A stretch of DNA of 64,000 nucleotides from Bradyrhizobium sp. WD16 (GTDB lineage: Bacteria > Pseudomonadota > Alphaproteobacteria > Rhizobiales > Xanthobacteraceae): contig NZ_CP028908.1 of assembly GCF_024181725.1 (NCBI RefSeq), positions 1,302,001-1,366,000 on the forward strand, in the 5' to 3' direction. Position 1 is the stretch's first letter, and each line of letters begins with the position of its first letter. A program made the translations under genes and the position numbers. The notes below the pieces were generated by a model. It was not told the origin of the DNA. It saw nothing but the letters and a program-made list of their open reading frames with translations, and searched no databases. Below are positions 36,132 through 45,934 of the stretch, piece after piece.

Positions 36132-36428
36132 ATGCGCATATCATCCGGTGGACTTCTCGTGGGCGCGGTCGCGATGCTTCTGGCTGTCGGGCCGACGCGG
36201 GCGGCGGTGCCGGGATGCTCGAAGACAGGCTTCACGGCCGAAGGATACGATACTGATCAGCAGGGCAAGGCCCTCGGCGCGGCGATCTTCGCCTGGACGA
36301 AGCGGGTCGCGGCGTCGTCTCTCGGCGATCGCTTTGCAGACTGGAACCGAGCGCAGCAGAAATCCGTCGACTGCCGAAAGACCGGCATTTACTACACCTG
36401 CACCATCTCGGCGCAGCCCTGCCCCTGA
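36132..36428 (+). CDS. Small secreted protein, paralogue of the gene at 35457
   Basis: 98 residues, ATG 36132 with GGAGGAG 8 bases upstream. The signal peptide (LLVGAVAMLLAVGPTRAA) is followed by a ~74-residue mature part with AIFAWTKRVA, FADWNRAQQKSVDC, YTCTISAQPCP. It aligns with the divergent paralogue (AIVAWSAAAA, YASWALARGKNVSC, IRCTATAAPCKP). No known domain recognised. A FixK-type box lies upstream. Confidence 0.75.
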   Translation: MRISSGGLLVGAVAMLLAVGPTRAAVPGCSKTGFTAEGYDTDQQGKALGAAIFAWTKRVAASSLGDRFADWNRAQQKSVDCRKTGIYYTCTISAQPCP

Positions 36429-36957
36429 GTGCCGCGAGCGGGACGGCTGGTTCCGAAGACGGTCGTTGGACCGGCGATCCCCGGCACGCGCTCCAGCCAT
36501 CGTATTCACACATCTGATCCGCCGCCGGCTCGCAGATTTCGTCAGAGGCATAAAGCCGCCGTCACCACCGCATTCGTCGCAATTTTTTCGTCGTGGCTGG
36601 GCTCGTCCCGGCCACCCCGATGAGGGGATCAGTGCGTTTGCCACCGTGATCATCAGCGTGCCTCCCTCATCGAGGTCCACGGCAACTCGGCGCAGCCGAG
36701 TTGCGTCCTTCTTAAATGCCGCAAGTCGGATAAATCCGACTTGAGATGACAAGCCCCGCGACGACGAAGTGGGAGGCGAGGCGCTTGCTGAAGACTGCCG
36801 GCGTGGCGCGCACTCAAGGATCTGCTTCGGCAAGCTACGATAGACGCGCTCCAGGGGGAGGATGTCGCGGCCGGAAGAAGGGAGTGGGACTCGTCGGCTC
36901 GCCAACGTGACGCCGCTGTAGTTGTCGGCCGCGACGTAACGCGTGCGATCGCGCGCT
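36429..36957. repeat. Non-coding region with three hairpins
   Basis: No gene in ~530 bp. Hairpins: GTGGCTGGG/CCCGGCCAC (36593-36615), a diverged form of the palindrome after lepA; GCAACTCGG/CCGAGTTGC (36682-36704); and CAAGTCGGAT/ATCCGACTTG (36722-36743). The last two have perfect stems and are only 17 bp apart. Confidence 0.7.
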
Positions 36958-37698
36958 TCAGGTCCGCAGCTTCTCGGCGGTATCCTTGAGGAACGCGCGC
37001 AGCGCGCCGGGCGTTTCGATCCGCTGCGGGAAGGCAAGTCGCAGCACGGCACGAGCGGCCTGCAGGTCGATGCCGTCGGGGTCGCAGCCGGTGCAGATCC
37101 AGTCGCCGGCTTCGCCGCCAAGCAGCCGTGTCGCGTAAAGGTTCATCGCCGCGCGGTGATCGGCGTTCATATGGGCCACGATCTCGGGCTCCGCGGCGAG
37201 GAGCGCCTCGGCACCGGTGACATCGGTCAGCACCTCGTCGGCGCGCAGGTTGACGATGCGGCCGAAGCCGGCGACGAGATGGACGCTGTCGATCCGGATC
37301 GCCGCGAACAGGAAATCGCTGAAGCCGGCGAACGCCTCGGCGGAGGGATGGGCGGCGAGATAGCGGCGACGCCAGGTCGCCAGCGAGACTTCGGGCGCGC
37401 CCTCGACGGCCGCTTCCGCCGCGCCGCTGATCATGATCCGGGCGCCCTCCAGCGGATCGCCGGGCCGCCGCTCGTCGAGCATCAGCGAGACGCGGTTGTC
37501 GGCGAGAAGATTGCGGGTGTGGATGGCGAGACGGGACACCAGCAGCAGCGGCGCGCCGTCCGGGGCGCTCGCCACGTTGACCAGGGAGCAGTAAGGTGCC
37601 CCCGAGCCTGTCATCAGGGTGGCCAGGGCGCCTTGCCGGCTGCGCCGGAGGAGGTCGCGGGCGAGCCTGGCGGGGTCGAATTCGGCGTCAGGGGTCAT
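36958..37698 (-). CDS. HugZ-like FMN-binding split-barrel / DUF2470 protein
   Basis: 246 residues. An N-terminal pyridoxamine-phosphate-oxidase-like split barrel (GALATLMTGSGAPYCSLVNV, LLLVSRLAIHTRNL, RVSLMLDER) is followed by a DUF2470 domain (EIVAHMNADHRAAMNLYATR). Related HugZ proteins bind or degrade heme; others are general flavin proteins. ATG 37698 is preferred over far upstream in-frame starts. Heme binding is inference. Confidence 0.78.
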   Translation of the reverse strand: MTPDAEFDPARLARDLLRRSRQGALATLMTGSGAPYCSLVNVASAPDGAPLLLVSRLAIHTRNLLADNRVSLMLDERRPGDPLEGARIMISGAAEAAVEGAPEVSLATWRRRYLAAHPSAEAFAGFSDFLFAAIRIDSVHLVAGFGRIVNLRADEVLTDVTGAEALLAAEPEIVAHMNADHRAAMNLYATRLLGGEAGDWICTGCDPDGIDLQAARAVLRLAFPQRIETPGALRAFLKDTAEKLRT

Positions 37699-37949
37699 GG
37701 CGGGCCTGATATTAGTTACTGTGGGAGGGTTTTTCCTTGCCAAAATGTCCCTATATAGCCGGGAACCGTCGCTGACCGTGCAGGTTTCCCGGAACTCGTC
37801 ACATTTCAGCCTCGCTTCCATTGCTCGCTGCCGACGCCACAAGCCGGTTGCCCGGCACGACCGGATGAGCACCGCCGGAGAGCGTCTGGGGACGATGCGC
37901 TCGCCATACCACGCCAAAGTAAAAGCAAAACTGATCTGAAAGCAGGCTC

Positions 37950-38651
37950 ATGCCCACAATCGCTTTGGTCGATGACGACCGCAACATCCTGACGTCCGTT
38001 TCGATCGCGCTCGAAGCCGAGGGCTATCGGATCATGACCTATACGGATGGCGCCTCGGCGCTGGATGGCTTCCGCACCAGCCCGCCCGACCTCGCCATCC
38101 TCGATATCAAGATGCCGCGGATGGACGGCATGGAGACGCTGCGCCGGCTGCGCCAGAAGTCGGACCTGCCGGTGATCTTCCTCACCTCCAAGGACGAGGA
38201 GATCGACGAGCTGTTCGGCCTCAAGATGGGCGCCGACGACTTCATTCGCAAACCGTTCTCCCAGCGCCTGCTGGTGGAGCGCGTCAAGGCGGTGCTGCGC
38301 CGGGCGATCCCCAAGGACCCGACCGCGGCACCCAAGGAGGCCGATCCCAAGGCGCTCGAGCGCGGCGCGCTGCGCATGGATCCCGAACGCCATACCTGCA
38401 CCTGGAAGAACGAGCCGGTAACGCTCACGGTCACCGAGTTCCTGATCCTGCAGGCCCTCGCCACCCGTCCGGGCGTCGTCAAGAGCCGCAACGCGCTGAT
38501 GGACGCGGCCTATGACGACCAGGTCTATGTCGACGACCGCACCATCGACAGCCACATCAAGCGGCTGCGCAAGAAGTTCAAGGTGGTCGACGACGAGTTC
38601 GAGATGATCGAAACCCTCTACGGCGTCGGCTACCGCTTCAAGGAAACCTGA
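37950..38651 (+). CDS. chvI: Response regulator ChvI
   Basis: 233 residues. Receiver domain (~1-120) with DDD acidic pocket, phospho-acceptor Asp in [13 protein letters not shown], and the KPF lysine; OmpR/PhoB winged helix C-terminal (~145-232, [14 protein letters not shown]). Together with ChvG it forms the envelope/acid stress two-component system of Hyphomicrobiales, essential in several relatives. The pckA-hugZ-chvI-chvG-hprK neighbourhood supports orthology. Confidence 0.94.
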   Translation: MPTIALVDDDRNILTSVSIALEAEGYRIMTYTDGASALDGFRTSPPDLAILDIKMPRMDGMETLRRLRQKSDLPVIFLTSKDEEIDELFGLKMGADDFIRKPFSQRLLVERVKAVLRRAIPKDPTAAPKEADPKALERGALRMDPERHTCTWKNEPVTLTVTEFLILQALATRPGVVKSRNALMDAAYDDQVYVDDRTIDSHIKRLRKKFKVVDDEFEMIETLYGVGYRFKET

Positions 38652-38697
38652 GCCTGAAAGTAGGGCCTGCGGCTGGCGCGGCGACGCCTTCGTGCCA

Positions 38698-38809
38698 GCA
38701 TCAGATCCCAAACCGCACCAGAACTGTCATCATGCTGGTGTCCATGCGTCTGCGAACGACCGTCGGTGCGTGCGGCAAATGGGGCGGTCGTTCGGCGACG
38801 GGAGACGAG
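38698..38809. repeat. Decayed CTAG palindromes between chvI and chvG (half C, spacer, D)
   Basis: Half of inverted C (38698-38721), the spacer in altered form (AACTGTCATCATG), then a diverged D (38735-38809) with CTGG and CGAG ends. The D stem has changed at several positions on both arms (GTCTGCGAACGACCG against CGGTCGTTCGGCGAC) and still pairs at 13 of 15 positions. Confidence 0.75.
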
Positions 38810-38917
38810 TATCCCCTCGGATTCTCGTGTTTTGGATCCGGCGCCCGATTGGGATAGACTGCGGCCGCCGCGGACGCGCAGCCGCAGGTCTCCCGAAACA
38901 ACCAGGCAGTTTGGCCA

Positions 38918-40771
38918 TTGCTTGATCGACCGCTCGAACAAGACCCGGAGCTGAAGGACGCTGCGCCCTCGCTCGCGCCGGGACCGGACCAATCGCCGGA
39001 GGGAGAGACTGACGCCGCCGACGAGGCCGCCGCGTCCCCGCAGGTTCCGGGCTGGCAGCGGCCGCTGTCGCTGCTGCGCCGCGCCGGCCAGTATGTCTTC
39101 GCGCTCAGCTTTTCCAGCCTCACCCGCCGCATCGTCTCGCTCAACCTCGCCGGCCTGATCGCCCTGGTCGCGAGCATCCTGTACCTGTCGCAATTCCGCG
39201 CCGGCCTGATCGACGCCCGCGCCCAGAGCCTCCTGGTCCAGGCCGAGATCATCGCCGGCGCCATCGCCGCATCGGCGACGGTCGAGACCAACACCATCAC
39301 CGTCGACCCCGACCGGCTGCTCGAACTCAAGCCGGGCGAGAGCTACGGACCCCAGGACGACGCCGCCTCGGGCCTCGATTTCCCGATCAATCCGGAACGG
39401 GTGGCGCCGGTGCTGCGGCGGCTGATCTCGCCGACCAAGACCCGCGCCCGCATCTATGACCGCGACGGCGTGCTGACGCTGGACAGCCGCAACCTGTACG
39501 GCCGCGGCGACGTGCTGCGGTTCGACCTCGGGCCGCCTTCGAGCGAAAAGCCCGGCTTTACCGAGCGGGCGATGATCACCGTCCGCACCTGGCTCAACCG
39601 CGGCGACCTGCCGCTCTATCGCGAGCTCGGCCCCGAAAACGGCACCGGCTATCCCGAGGTCGCCGACGCGCTCAACGGCCAGAAGGCCAGCATGGTGCGG
39701 ATCAACGAGCGCGGCGAAGTGATCGTGTCGGTGGCGGTGCCGGTGCAGCGCTTCCGCGCCGTGCACGGCGCGCTGATGCTCTCGACCCAGGGCGACGACA
39801 TCGACCAGATGGTGACCGCCGAGCGCCTCGCCATTCTCAAGGTGTTCGGGCTCGCCGCCGCGGTGATGATCATGCTGTCGCTGCTGCTCGCCAGCACCAT
39901 CGCCGGCCCGGTCCGCCGCCTCGCCGACAGCGCCGAGCGCGTCCGCCGCCGCATCAAGACCCGCGTCGAGATCCCCGACTTCACCGGCCGGCGCGACGAG
40001 ATCGGGCACCTGTCCGGCGCGCTGCGCGACATGACCGAGGCGCTCTACAACCGCATCGAGGGCATCGAACGCTTCGCCGCCGACGTCTCCCACGAACTCA
40101 AGAACCCGCTGACCTCGCTGCGCTCGGCGGTCGAAACGCTGCCGCTGGCGCGCACCGACAACAGCCGCAGCCGCCTGCTCCACGTCATCGAGCACGACGT
40201 CCGCCGCCTCGACCGGCTGATCTCCGACATCTCCGACGCCAGCCGCCTCGACGCCGAGCTGCAGCGCCAGGACGCCGCCCCGGTCGACATCCGGCGGCTC
40301 CTGACCACGCTGGCGTCGGTCGCCAATGAAGCCGGCCGCAACAACAACGTCCAGGTTCATGTCCGCTTCGAGGGCAGCTCGAACGATGCGTTCTCGGTCC
40401 CCGGCCACGATTCGCGCCTCGGCCAGGTGGTCGCCAACCTGTTGTCGAACGCGCAGTCATTCTCGGAGAGCACCGGCTCGGTGCGGGTGACGTGTCGACG
40501 CACCCGCAATGCCATGGTGGAAATCCTGGTCGACGACGACGGCCCCGGCATCCGGCCCGGCGCCATGGAGAAGATCTTCGAGCGCTTCTATACCGACCGT
40601 CCCGAGCAGGGCTTCGGCCAGAATTCAGGGCTTGGCCTGTCGATCTCCAAGCAGATCGTCGAGGCCCACGGCGGCCGGATCTGGGCCGAGAACCGGGCGG
40701 GCCGACCGGACTCCAGCGGCGACACGCCGATCGCCGGCGCACGTTTCATCGTGCGCCTGCCGGCCCTGTGA
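38918..40771 (+). CDS. chvG: Sensor histidine kinase ChvG (ExoS-type)
   Basis: 617 residues from TTG 38918. A cytoplasmic N-terminus of ~70 residues precedes the first membrane helix (~75-97); a periplasmic sensor domain (~98-300) and second helix (~308-330) lead to HAMP, HisKA (FAADVSHELKNPLTSLRSA) and HATPase_c (NLLSNAQSF, DDDGPGIRP, GLGLSISKQI). The exact start is uncertain because no ATG precedes the conserved region. The 266 bp gap from chvI contains repeat debris, so the two may no longer share one promoter. The stop overlaps the hprK start (TGATG). Confidence 0.93.
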   Translation: MLDRPLEQDPELKDAAPSLAPGPDQSPEGETDAADEAAASPQVPGWQRPLSLLRRAGQYVFALSFSSLTRRIVSLNLAGLIALVASILYLSQFRAGLIDARAQSLLVQAEIIAGAIAASATVETNTITVDPDRLLELKPGESYGPQDDAASGLDFPINPERVAPVLRRLISPTKTRARIYDRDGVLTLDSRNLYGRGDVLRFDLGPPSSEKPGFTERAMITVRTWLNRGDLPLYRELGPENGTGYPEVADALNGQKASMVRINERGEVIVSVAVPVQRFRAVHGALMLSTQGDDIDQMVTAERLAILKVFGLAAAVMIMLSLLLASTIAGPVRRLADSAERVRRRIKTRVEIPDFTGRRDEIGHLSGALRDMTEALYNRIEGIERFAADVSHELKNPLTSLRSAVETLPLARTDNSRSRLLHVIEHDVRRLDRLISDISDASRLDAELQRQDAAPVDIRRLLTTLASVANEAGRNNNVQVHVRFEGSSNDAFSVPGHDSRLGQVVANLLSNAQSFSESTGSVRVTCRRTRNAMVEILVDDDGPGIRPGAMEKIFERFYTDRPEQGFGQNSGLGLSISKQIVEAHGGRIWAENRAGRPDSSGDTPIAGARFIVRLPAL

Positions 40772-41256
40772 TGACAGTCCCCGCCGACACCCCGCCGCCG
40801 CAGCCGACCGTGCATGCGTCCGCGGTGCTGGTCGGCGATCGCGCCGTGCTGATCCGCGGCCCCTCCGGAGCCGGCAAGTCGCGCCTCGCCTTCGAGCTGA
40901 TCCTGGCCGGCCGGGCCGGCGTGATCCCGCCGACCACGCTGGTCGGCGACGACCGGCTCCACCTGCGGGCCCGCAACGGCGCGCTGTTCGCCGCGCCGGC
41001 GGGACAGCTCGCCGGCCTGATCGAGATCCGCGGCCTTGGCGTCCGCCGCATGCCCTTCACAGCCGAGGCGGCCGTCGCCGTCGTCGTCGACCTCGCCGCC
41101 GCCGATGCCGCCCGGCTGCCCTCCGACGCGAGCCTTTTCACCGAACTAAACGGTATTCAGATGCCTCGAATTCCAGTCGCCACCGGGCAGTCCGGTTATC
41201 CCCTGATACTTGCCGCCCTGATCACCGCGCCGGGAGCGACGCCGGATACGACTTAA
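40771..41256 (+). CDS. hprK: HPr kinase/phosphorylase, short form
   Basis: 161 residues, only the C-terminal catalytic half of HprK, as in other alphaproteobacteria. Walker A is GPSGAGKSRLAFEL. The signature region LIEIRGLGVRRMPF follows. It phosphorylates HPr on Ser and links the PTS-Ntr to metabolism. Its ATG overlaps the chvG stop, so it is co-translated with the kinase. Confidence 0.92.
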   Translation: MTVPADTPPPQPTVHASAVLVGDRAVLIRGPSGAGKSRLAFELILAGRAGVIPPTTLVGDDRLHLRARNGALFAAPAGQLAGLIEIRGLGVRRMPFTAEAAVAVVVDLAAADAARLPSDASLFTELNGIQMPRIPVATGQSGYPLILAALITAPGATPDTT

Positions 41257-41264
41257 GGCCCTGA

Positions 41265-41294
41265 TTGTCCAAAGGGGTTTCGTAACCATATAAG
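41265..41294 (+). promoter_or_regulatory. Candidate promoter of the EIIA-HPr genes
   Basis: TTGTCC (41265-41270), 18 bp spacer, TATAAG (41289-41294), in an AT-richer 190 bp gap upstream of the EIIA gene. Confidence 0.45.
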
Positions 41295-41445
41295 TCCAAT
41301 TATTGCCACCAATCGACCACCTCGCCGCCCGTTCCGCCGCCGTAAAGACGCGGATGGGCAGCGACCCCCTCTTGCCTCGGGGCGCCGGATGGTCAAGATG
41401 TGGCCCTTTCGTGCGGTGCACCAAAGCACCCGCGAGGAGTCTTCG

Positions 41446-41847
41446 ATGATAGGTTTAGTTCTAGTCACCCACGGGCGCCTGGCCGACGAATTTCGGGCGG
41501 CGCTCGAACACGTGATGGGCCCGCAAAAACAGATCGAGTCGATCACGATCGGGGCCGACGATGATGCCGACCTCTGTCGCAGCGACATCATCGAGGCGGT
41601 GAAGCGCGTCGACACCGGCGACGGTGTCGCCATCCTCACCGACATGTTCGGCGGGACGCCGTCCAACCTTGCGATCTCCTGCATGAGCCGGCCCAAGGTC
41701 GAAGTTCTGGCCGGTATCAATCTGCCGATGCTGGTCAAGCTCGCCAAGGTCCGCGAAGAGCGGCCGCTGCCGGAAGCGATCGCCGCCGCCCAGGAGGCCG
41801 GGCGCAAATACGTCACCATCGCCAGCCGCGTTCTTGCCGGCAAATGA
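41446..41847 (+). CDS. PTS EIIA component, mannose type
   Basis: 133 residues: MIGLVLVTHGRLADEFRAAL carries the phospho-accepting His10 (THG); FGGTPSNLA is also conserved. It is a soluble regulatory EIIA(Man) of the alphaproteobacterial PTS-Ntr, without a matching permease here. ATG 41446 follows GAGGAG 6 bases away. The stop overlaps the HPr start (ATGA). Confidence 0.93.
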   Translation: MIGLVLVTHGRLADEFRAALEHVMGPQKQIESITIGADDDADLCRSDIIEAVKRVDTGDGVAILTDMFGGTPSNLAISCMSRPKVEVLAGINLPMLVKLAKVREERPLPEAIAAAQEAGRKYVTIASRVLAGK

Positions 41848-42167
41848 CCGTGATGTCGGACGAGGGTCACAACGCTCCAGCGCCCGCGCCGAACGACGGC
41901 CTCGTCCGCGAAGTTCCCATCATCAACAAGCGTGGCCTGCACGCCCGCGCCTCGGCCAAGTTCGTTCAGATGGTCGAGCAGTTCGACGCCGAGGTCGCCG
42001 TGACCCGCAACGGCGAGACCGTCGGCGGCACCTCGATCATGGGCCTGATGATGCTGGCTGCCGGCATCGGCACCTCGATCGTGATCTCGGCCAAGGGGCC
42101 GGAAGCGCGCCAGGCGCTCGATGCCCTGTCGGATCTCGTCACCCGCAAGTTCGGCGAGGACGAGTAG
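41844..42167 (+). CDS. ptsH: Phosphocarrier protein HPr/NPr
   Basis: 107 residues. INKRGLHARASAKFVQMVEQ contains the phospho-His (HAR), and SIMGLMMLAAGIG contains the regulatory Ser, which is the HprK target. It has ~20 extra N-terminal residues compared with E. coli HPr. It is translationally coupled to EIIA. Enzyme I (PtsP) is not in the window. Confidence 0.94.
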   Translation: MTVMSDEGHNAPAPAPNDGLVREVPIINKRGLHARASAKFVQMVEQFDAEVAVTRNGETVGGTSIMGLMMLAAGIGTSIVISAKGPEARQALDALSDLVTRKFGEDE

Positions 42168-42174
42168 GCGCTCG

Positions 42175-43806
42175 TCACCGGGCCGCGACGGCCGGCGGCA
42201 CGAGATAGACCTTCCACACCATCTGCGGCCCCGCCTCGCCATGGAAGAAGCGCCGGGCGCTCACGTCGAGTCGCTCGGCGTTGGCGGCGTTCTGCGCCAT
42301 CCAGCGCTCGCATTCCGGCAGGCGGCTGTCGGTGGTGTCGCAAATGCCGATAAAGCCGCGCCGCTTCGCCTCGGCGAGCGAGGTCAGCCCCGACGACCAG
42401 ACCTCCCCGGGGGTGAAGGTCACCGGGTGATCGGGGCTGTAGAAGGTCATCAACGCGCCGACCTCGGTGGTCCCGGCCACCACCGCCCAGCGGGAGTGGA
42501 AGCGCTGGTGCCAGGCCTCGGTCAGCCTCGGCGCGAATTGCGAGGTCGGATTGGCCATCGAGCCGACCTCGGGCTCCGGCTTCACCGACATCTCCGCCAG
42601 CCAGGGCGAACCCGCCAGGGCGACGAGGGTCAAGGCCAGCCAGATCGCCGCGAGCCGCACCAGCACGATGCGCTGCACGCCGAGGAACGGCACCGCCAGC
42701 ACCGCGAGCGGCACCAGGAAGAACAGCGGAATCCCCCAGTCGGTCTTGATGTAGATGCCGAGCGCCGCGGCGCCGAGCGGCGGCAGCACCGCGAGGGCGG
42801 CCTGGATGGTCCAGACATTGCGCGCCTGGCTGACGTCGACGCTGCCGGCGGCCGGACGCCACAGCACCGCATGCCGCATCATGTCGAGCGGCGTGTCCCG
42901 CAGCACATGCCGCAGCGGCCGCCAGCGCAGCGCCACCGCGAGCGCTGCGAGCGGCACGAGCAGCAAGGCGATGTTGTGGCCGAGATAATGCAGGGCGAAT
43001 TCCGCGCCGGCGAGGCGCGAGGGCAATTCATAGACGTCGCCGGCATAGACCAGCGGCGCGAAATCGACCCGCACCAGCCAGACCAGATGCGGCGCCATGC
43101 CGGCGAGGAAAACCGCAACCGCGACCCACGGCGCCGGCGAGCGCAGGAAGGCGAGGCGCGCCGGATGGGCGAGCGCCGCGATGCCGACCGCGCCGATCAC
43201 GGTGACCGCCCAGTATTTCGTCATCATGCCGGCGACCGCGGCGAGGCCGAGCCAGAAGCCCGAGACGGCGCTGCGCTTCTCGAAGGCGTGGAGATAGGCG
43301 AGGACGATCAGCGGCAGGGTGACGAGCTGGAGCAGGTCGGCGTTGTACTTGAAGCCCTTGAAATTGAAGATCGGGTAGATCGCCAGCAACAGCACGGTAA
43401 CGGCGGCGCGGCGCGCATCGACGACGCGGCGGGCGATCAGCCAGCACACCACGAGGCTGACGCCGAGGATCGCCATGGCCAGCGCATAGGCCGACCAGTC
43501 GCGGACCGGGAAGGCCCAGAACCACACCCCGGCGAGCCAGCCCGACAGCGGCGGGTGCTTGCCGTAGCCCAGCAGGAACTGCTGCCCCCAGCCGAACGCC
43601 TCGGCGACGTCCATATGGACGTCCTGCGCCGCCTTCTGCGCCACCAGGATCAGCGTCCAGAGCACCGCGTGGGCGGTCGCGAACCACAGCACGGCGGCCG
43701 GCGCGGTGCGCGCCGACGTGAAAAGGCGAACGAGGCCGGCCGCGAGCCGGCGCAAACCGCCTGCCCGGCGCGCCGGTCTGATCGTCACCGACTGAACCTG
43801 TGTCAT
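42175..43806 (-). CDS. Glycosyltransferase family 39 (ArnT/PMT-like) membrane protein
   Basis: 543 residues and 10-11 membrane helices. An N-terminal [20 protein letters not shown] loop with acidic residues and the GKHPPLSGW motif are typical of GT39/PMT_2 lipid-linked glycosyltransferases. It ends with a periplasmic C-terminal domain. ATG 43806 has GGAGGG a few bases upstream. It runs convergent to ptsH (7 bp gap). It likely moves a sugar from a polyprenyl carrier to a cell-envelope acceptor; donor and acceptor are unknown. Confidence 0.85.
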   Translation of the reverse strand: MTQVQSVTIRPARRAGGLRRLAAGLVRLFTSARTAPAAVLWFATAHAVLWTLILVAQKAAQDVHMDVAEAFGWGQQFLLGYGKHPPLSGWLAGVWFWAFPVRDWSAYALAMAILGVSLVVCWLIARRVVDARRAAVTVLLLAIYPIFNFKGFKYNADLLQLVTLPLIVLAYLHAFEKRSAVSGFWLGLAAVAGMMTKYWAVTVIGAVGIAALAHPARLAFLRSPAPWVAVAVFLAGMAPHLVWLVRVDFAPLVYAGDVYELPSRLAGAEFALHYLGHNIALLLVPLAALAVALRWRPLRHVLRDTPLDMMRHAVLWRPAAGSVDVSQARNVWTIQAALAVLPPLGAAALGIYIKTDWGIPLFFLVPLAVLAVPFLGVQRIVLVRLAAIWLALTLVALAGSPWLAEMSVKPEPEVGSMANPTSQFAPRLTEAWHQRFHSRWAVVAGTTEVGALMTFYSPDHPVTFTPGEVWSSGLTSLAEAKRRGFIGICDTTDSRLPECERWMAQNAANAERLDVSARRFFHGEAGPQMVWKVYLVPPAVAAR

Positions 43807-44003
43807 GGCCCTCCCGCCCGTCGCGCCGCCCGTCCGCCGCGCCGGGAGAATCCGCCACCGCCGGCCGTTGCGCAACCCGCCGCGTGGCGGACAGAGCGCG
43901 TCATTGCGGCCAAATTGCCGCCGTTCCGCCGTCCCCGGCACGACGCTGCGGAATGGCGGCAAGGCGGTTGCCGCATAGCGGCACGGATGCTAATCCCGCC
44001 GCC

Positions 44004-45809
44004 ATGGCGCGCACCCCGATCCCCAATATCCGCAACTTCTCCATCGTCGCCCATATCGACCATGGCAAGTCGACCCTGGCCGACCGCCTGATCCAGACCA
44101 CCGGCGGGCTGGCCGAGCGGGAGATGAAGGAGCAGGTGCTCGATTCCATGGACATCGAGCGCGAGCGCGGCATCACCATCAAGGCGCAGACGGTCCGGCT
44201 GAACTACCACGCCAAGGACGGCAAGGATTACGTGTTCAACCTGATGGACACGCCCGGCCATGTCGACTTCGCCTACGAGGTCAGCCGCTCCCTCGCCGCC
44301 TGCGAGGGCTCGCTGCTGGTGGTCGATGCCAGCCAGGGGGTCGAGGCCCAGACCCTCGCCAACGTCTATCAGGCGCTCGACAACAACCACGAGATCGTCC
44401 CGGTCCTCAACAAGATCGACCTGCCCGCCGCCGAGCCGGACAAGATCAAGCAGCAGATCGAGGACGTCATCGGCATCGACGCCTCCGATGCGGTGATGAT
44501 CTCGGCCAAGACCGGGCTCGGCATCGGCGACGTGCTGGAAGCCATCGTCAACCGCCTGCCGCCGCCCAAGGGCGACCGCGAGGCGCCGCTGACCGCGCTG
44601 CTGGTCGACAGCTGGTACGACGTCTATCTCGGCGTCGTCGTCCTGGTGCGGATCGTCGACGGCGTGCTGCGCAAGGGCCAGCGCATCCGGATGCTCGGCA
44701 CCAACGCCGCCTACGACGTCGAGCGCGTCGGCTATTTCACTCCGAAGATGACCCAGGTCGAGGAGCTCGGCCCGGGCGAGATCGGCTTCATCACCGCGGC
44801 CATCAAGGAAGTGGCGGATACCCGCGTCGGCGACACCATCACCGACGACCGTCGCCCCGTTGCGGAAATGCTGCCGGGCTTCAAGCCGGCGATCCCGGTG
44901 GTGTTCTGCGGCCTGTTCCCGGTCGACGCCGACGATTTCGAGACCCTGCGCGCCGCCATGGGCAAGCTGCGGCTCAACGACGCCAGCTTCTCCTTCGAGA
45001 TGGAGACCTCGGCCGCGCTCGGCTTCGGCTTCCGCTGCGGCTTCCTCGGCCTCCTGCATCTCGAGATCATCCAGGAGCGGCTGCAGCGCGAGTTCAATCT
45101 CAACCTGATCGCCACGGCGCCTTCGGTGATCTACAAGATGCGGCTGACCGACGGCAGCGAAATCGAGATCCACAACCCGGTGGACATGCCGGACGTGGTC
45201 AAGATCGCCGAGATCCAGGAGCCGTGGATCGAGGCCACCATCCTGACGCCGGACGAGTATCTCGGCAGCGTGCTCAAGCTCTGCCAGGACCGCCGCGGCA
45301 ACCAGAAGGAGCTGACCTACGTCGGCTCCCGCGCCATGGTGAAATACGAGCTGCCGCTCAACGAAGTGGTGTTCGACTTCTACGACCGGCTGAAATCGGT
45401 CTCGAAGGGCTACGCCTCGTTCGACTACCATCTCACCGACTACCAGCCCGCCGATCTCGTCAAGATGCAGATCCTCGTCAACAACGAGCCGGTCGACGCG
45501 CTGTCGATGCTGGTGCATCGCACCCGGGCCGAAGGCCGCGGCCGCGCCATGGTCGAGAAGATGAAGGAGCTGATTCCGCCGCACATGTTCCAGATCCCGA
45601 TCCAGGCGGCGATCGGCGGCAAGGTGATCGCCCGCGAGACGGTGCGCGCGCTGCGCAAGGACGTCACCGCCAAGTGCTATGGCGGCGACATCACGCGCAA
45701 GCGCAAGCTGCTGGAGAAGCAGAAGGAAGGCAAGAAGAAGATGCGGCAGTTCGGCAAGGTCGACATCCCGCAGGAAGCCTTCATCGCCGCCCTCAAGGTC
45801 GACAGCTGA
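44004..45809 (+). CDS. lepA: Elongation factor 4 (LepA)
   Basis: 601 residues. GTPase motifs HIDHGKSTL, the G2 segment [17 protein letters not shown] and NKIDLP are intact. They are followed by EF-G-like domains II, III and V and the LepA-specific C-terminal domain ([17 protein letters not shown]). ATG 44004 gives the standard N-terminus [20 protein letters not shown]. Divergent from the glycosyltransferase. Confidence 0.97.
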   Translation: MARTPIPNIRNFSIVAHIDHGKSTLADRLIQTTGGLAEREMKEQVLDSMDIERERGITIKAQTVRLNYHAKDGKDYVFNLMDTPGHVDFAYEVSRSLAACEGSLLVVDASQGVEAQTLANVYQALDNNHEIVPVLNKIDLPAAEPDKIKQQIEDVIGIDASDAVMISAKTGLGIGDVLEAIVNRLPPPKGDREAPLTALLVDSWYDVYLGVVVLVRIVDGVLRKGQRIRMLGTNAAYDVERVGYFTPKMTQVEELGPGEIGFITAAIKEVADTRVGDTITDDRRPVAEMLPGFKPAIPVVFCGLFPVDADDFETLRAAMGKLRLNDASFSFEMETSAALGFGFRCGFLGLLHLEIIQERLQREFNLNLIATAPSVIYKMRLTDGSEIEIHNPVDMPDVVKIAEIQEPWIEATILTPDEYLGSVLKLCQDRRGNQKELTYVGSRAMVKYELPLNEVVFDFYDRLKSVSKGYASFDYHLTDYQPADLVKMQILVNNEPVDALSMLVHRTRAEGRGRAMVEKMKELIPPHMFQIPIQAAIGGKVIARETVRALRKDVTAKCYGGDITRKRKLLEKQKEGKKKMRQFGKVDIPQEAFIAALKVDS

Positions 45810-45854
45810 GGCGGCGGTTTAGGTCGCCGACAACCGAGCGACTCTCAGATTTTC

Positions 45855-45893
45855 GTCATGGCCGGGCTCGTCCAGGCTCGTCCCGGCCATGAC
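45855..45893. repeat. Intergenic palindrome GTCATGGCCGGG...CCCGGCCATGAC
   Basis: A perfect 12 bp stem with a 15 nt loop, between lepA and the converging GGDEF/EAL gene. Diverged or half copies occur at 36593 and 13096. It may act as a bidirectional terminator. Confidence 0.7.
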
Positions 45894-45934
45894 GACGGAG
45901 GTGTTGCGAGCGTCGACTGCGGTTGGCGAAGTCC

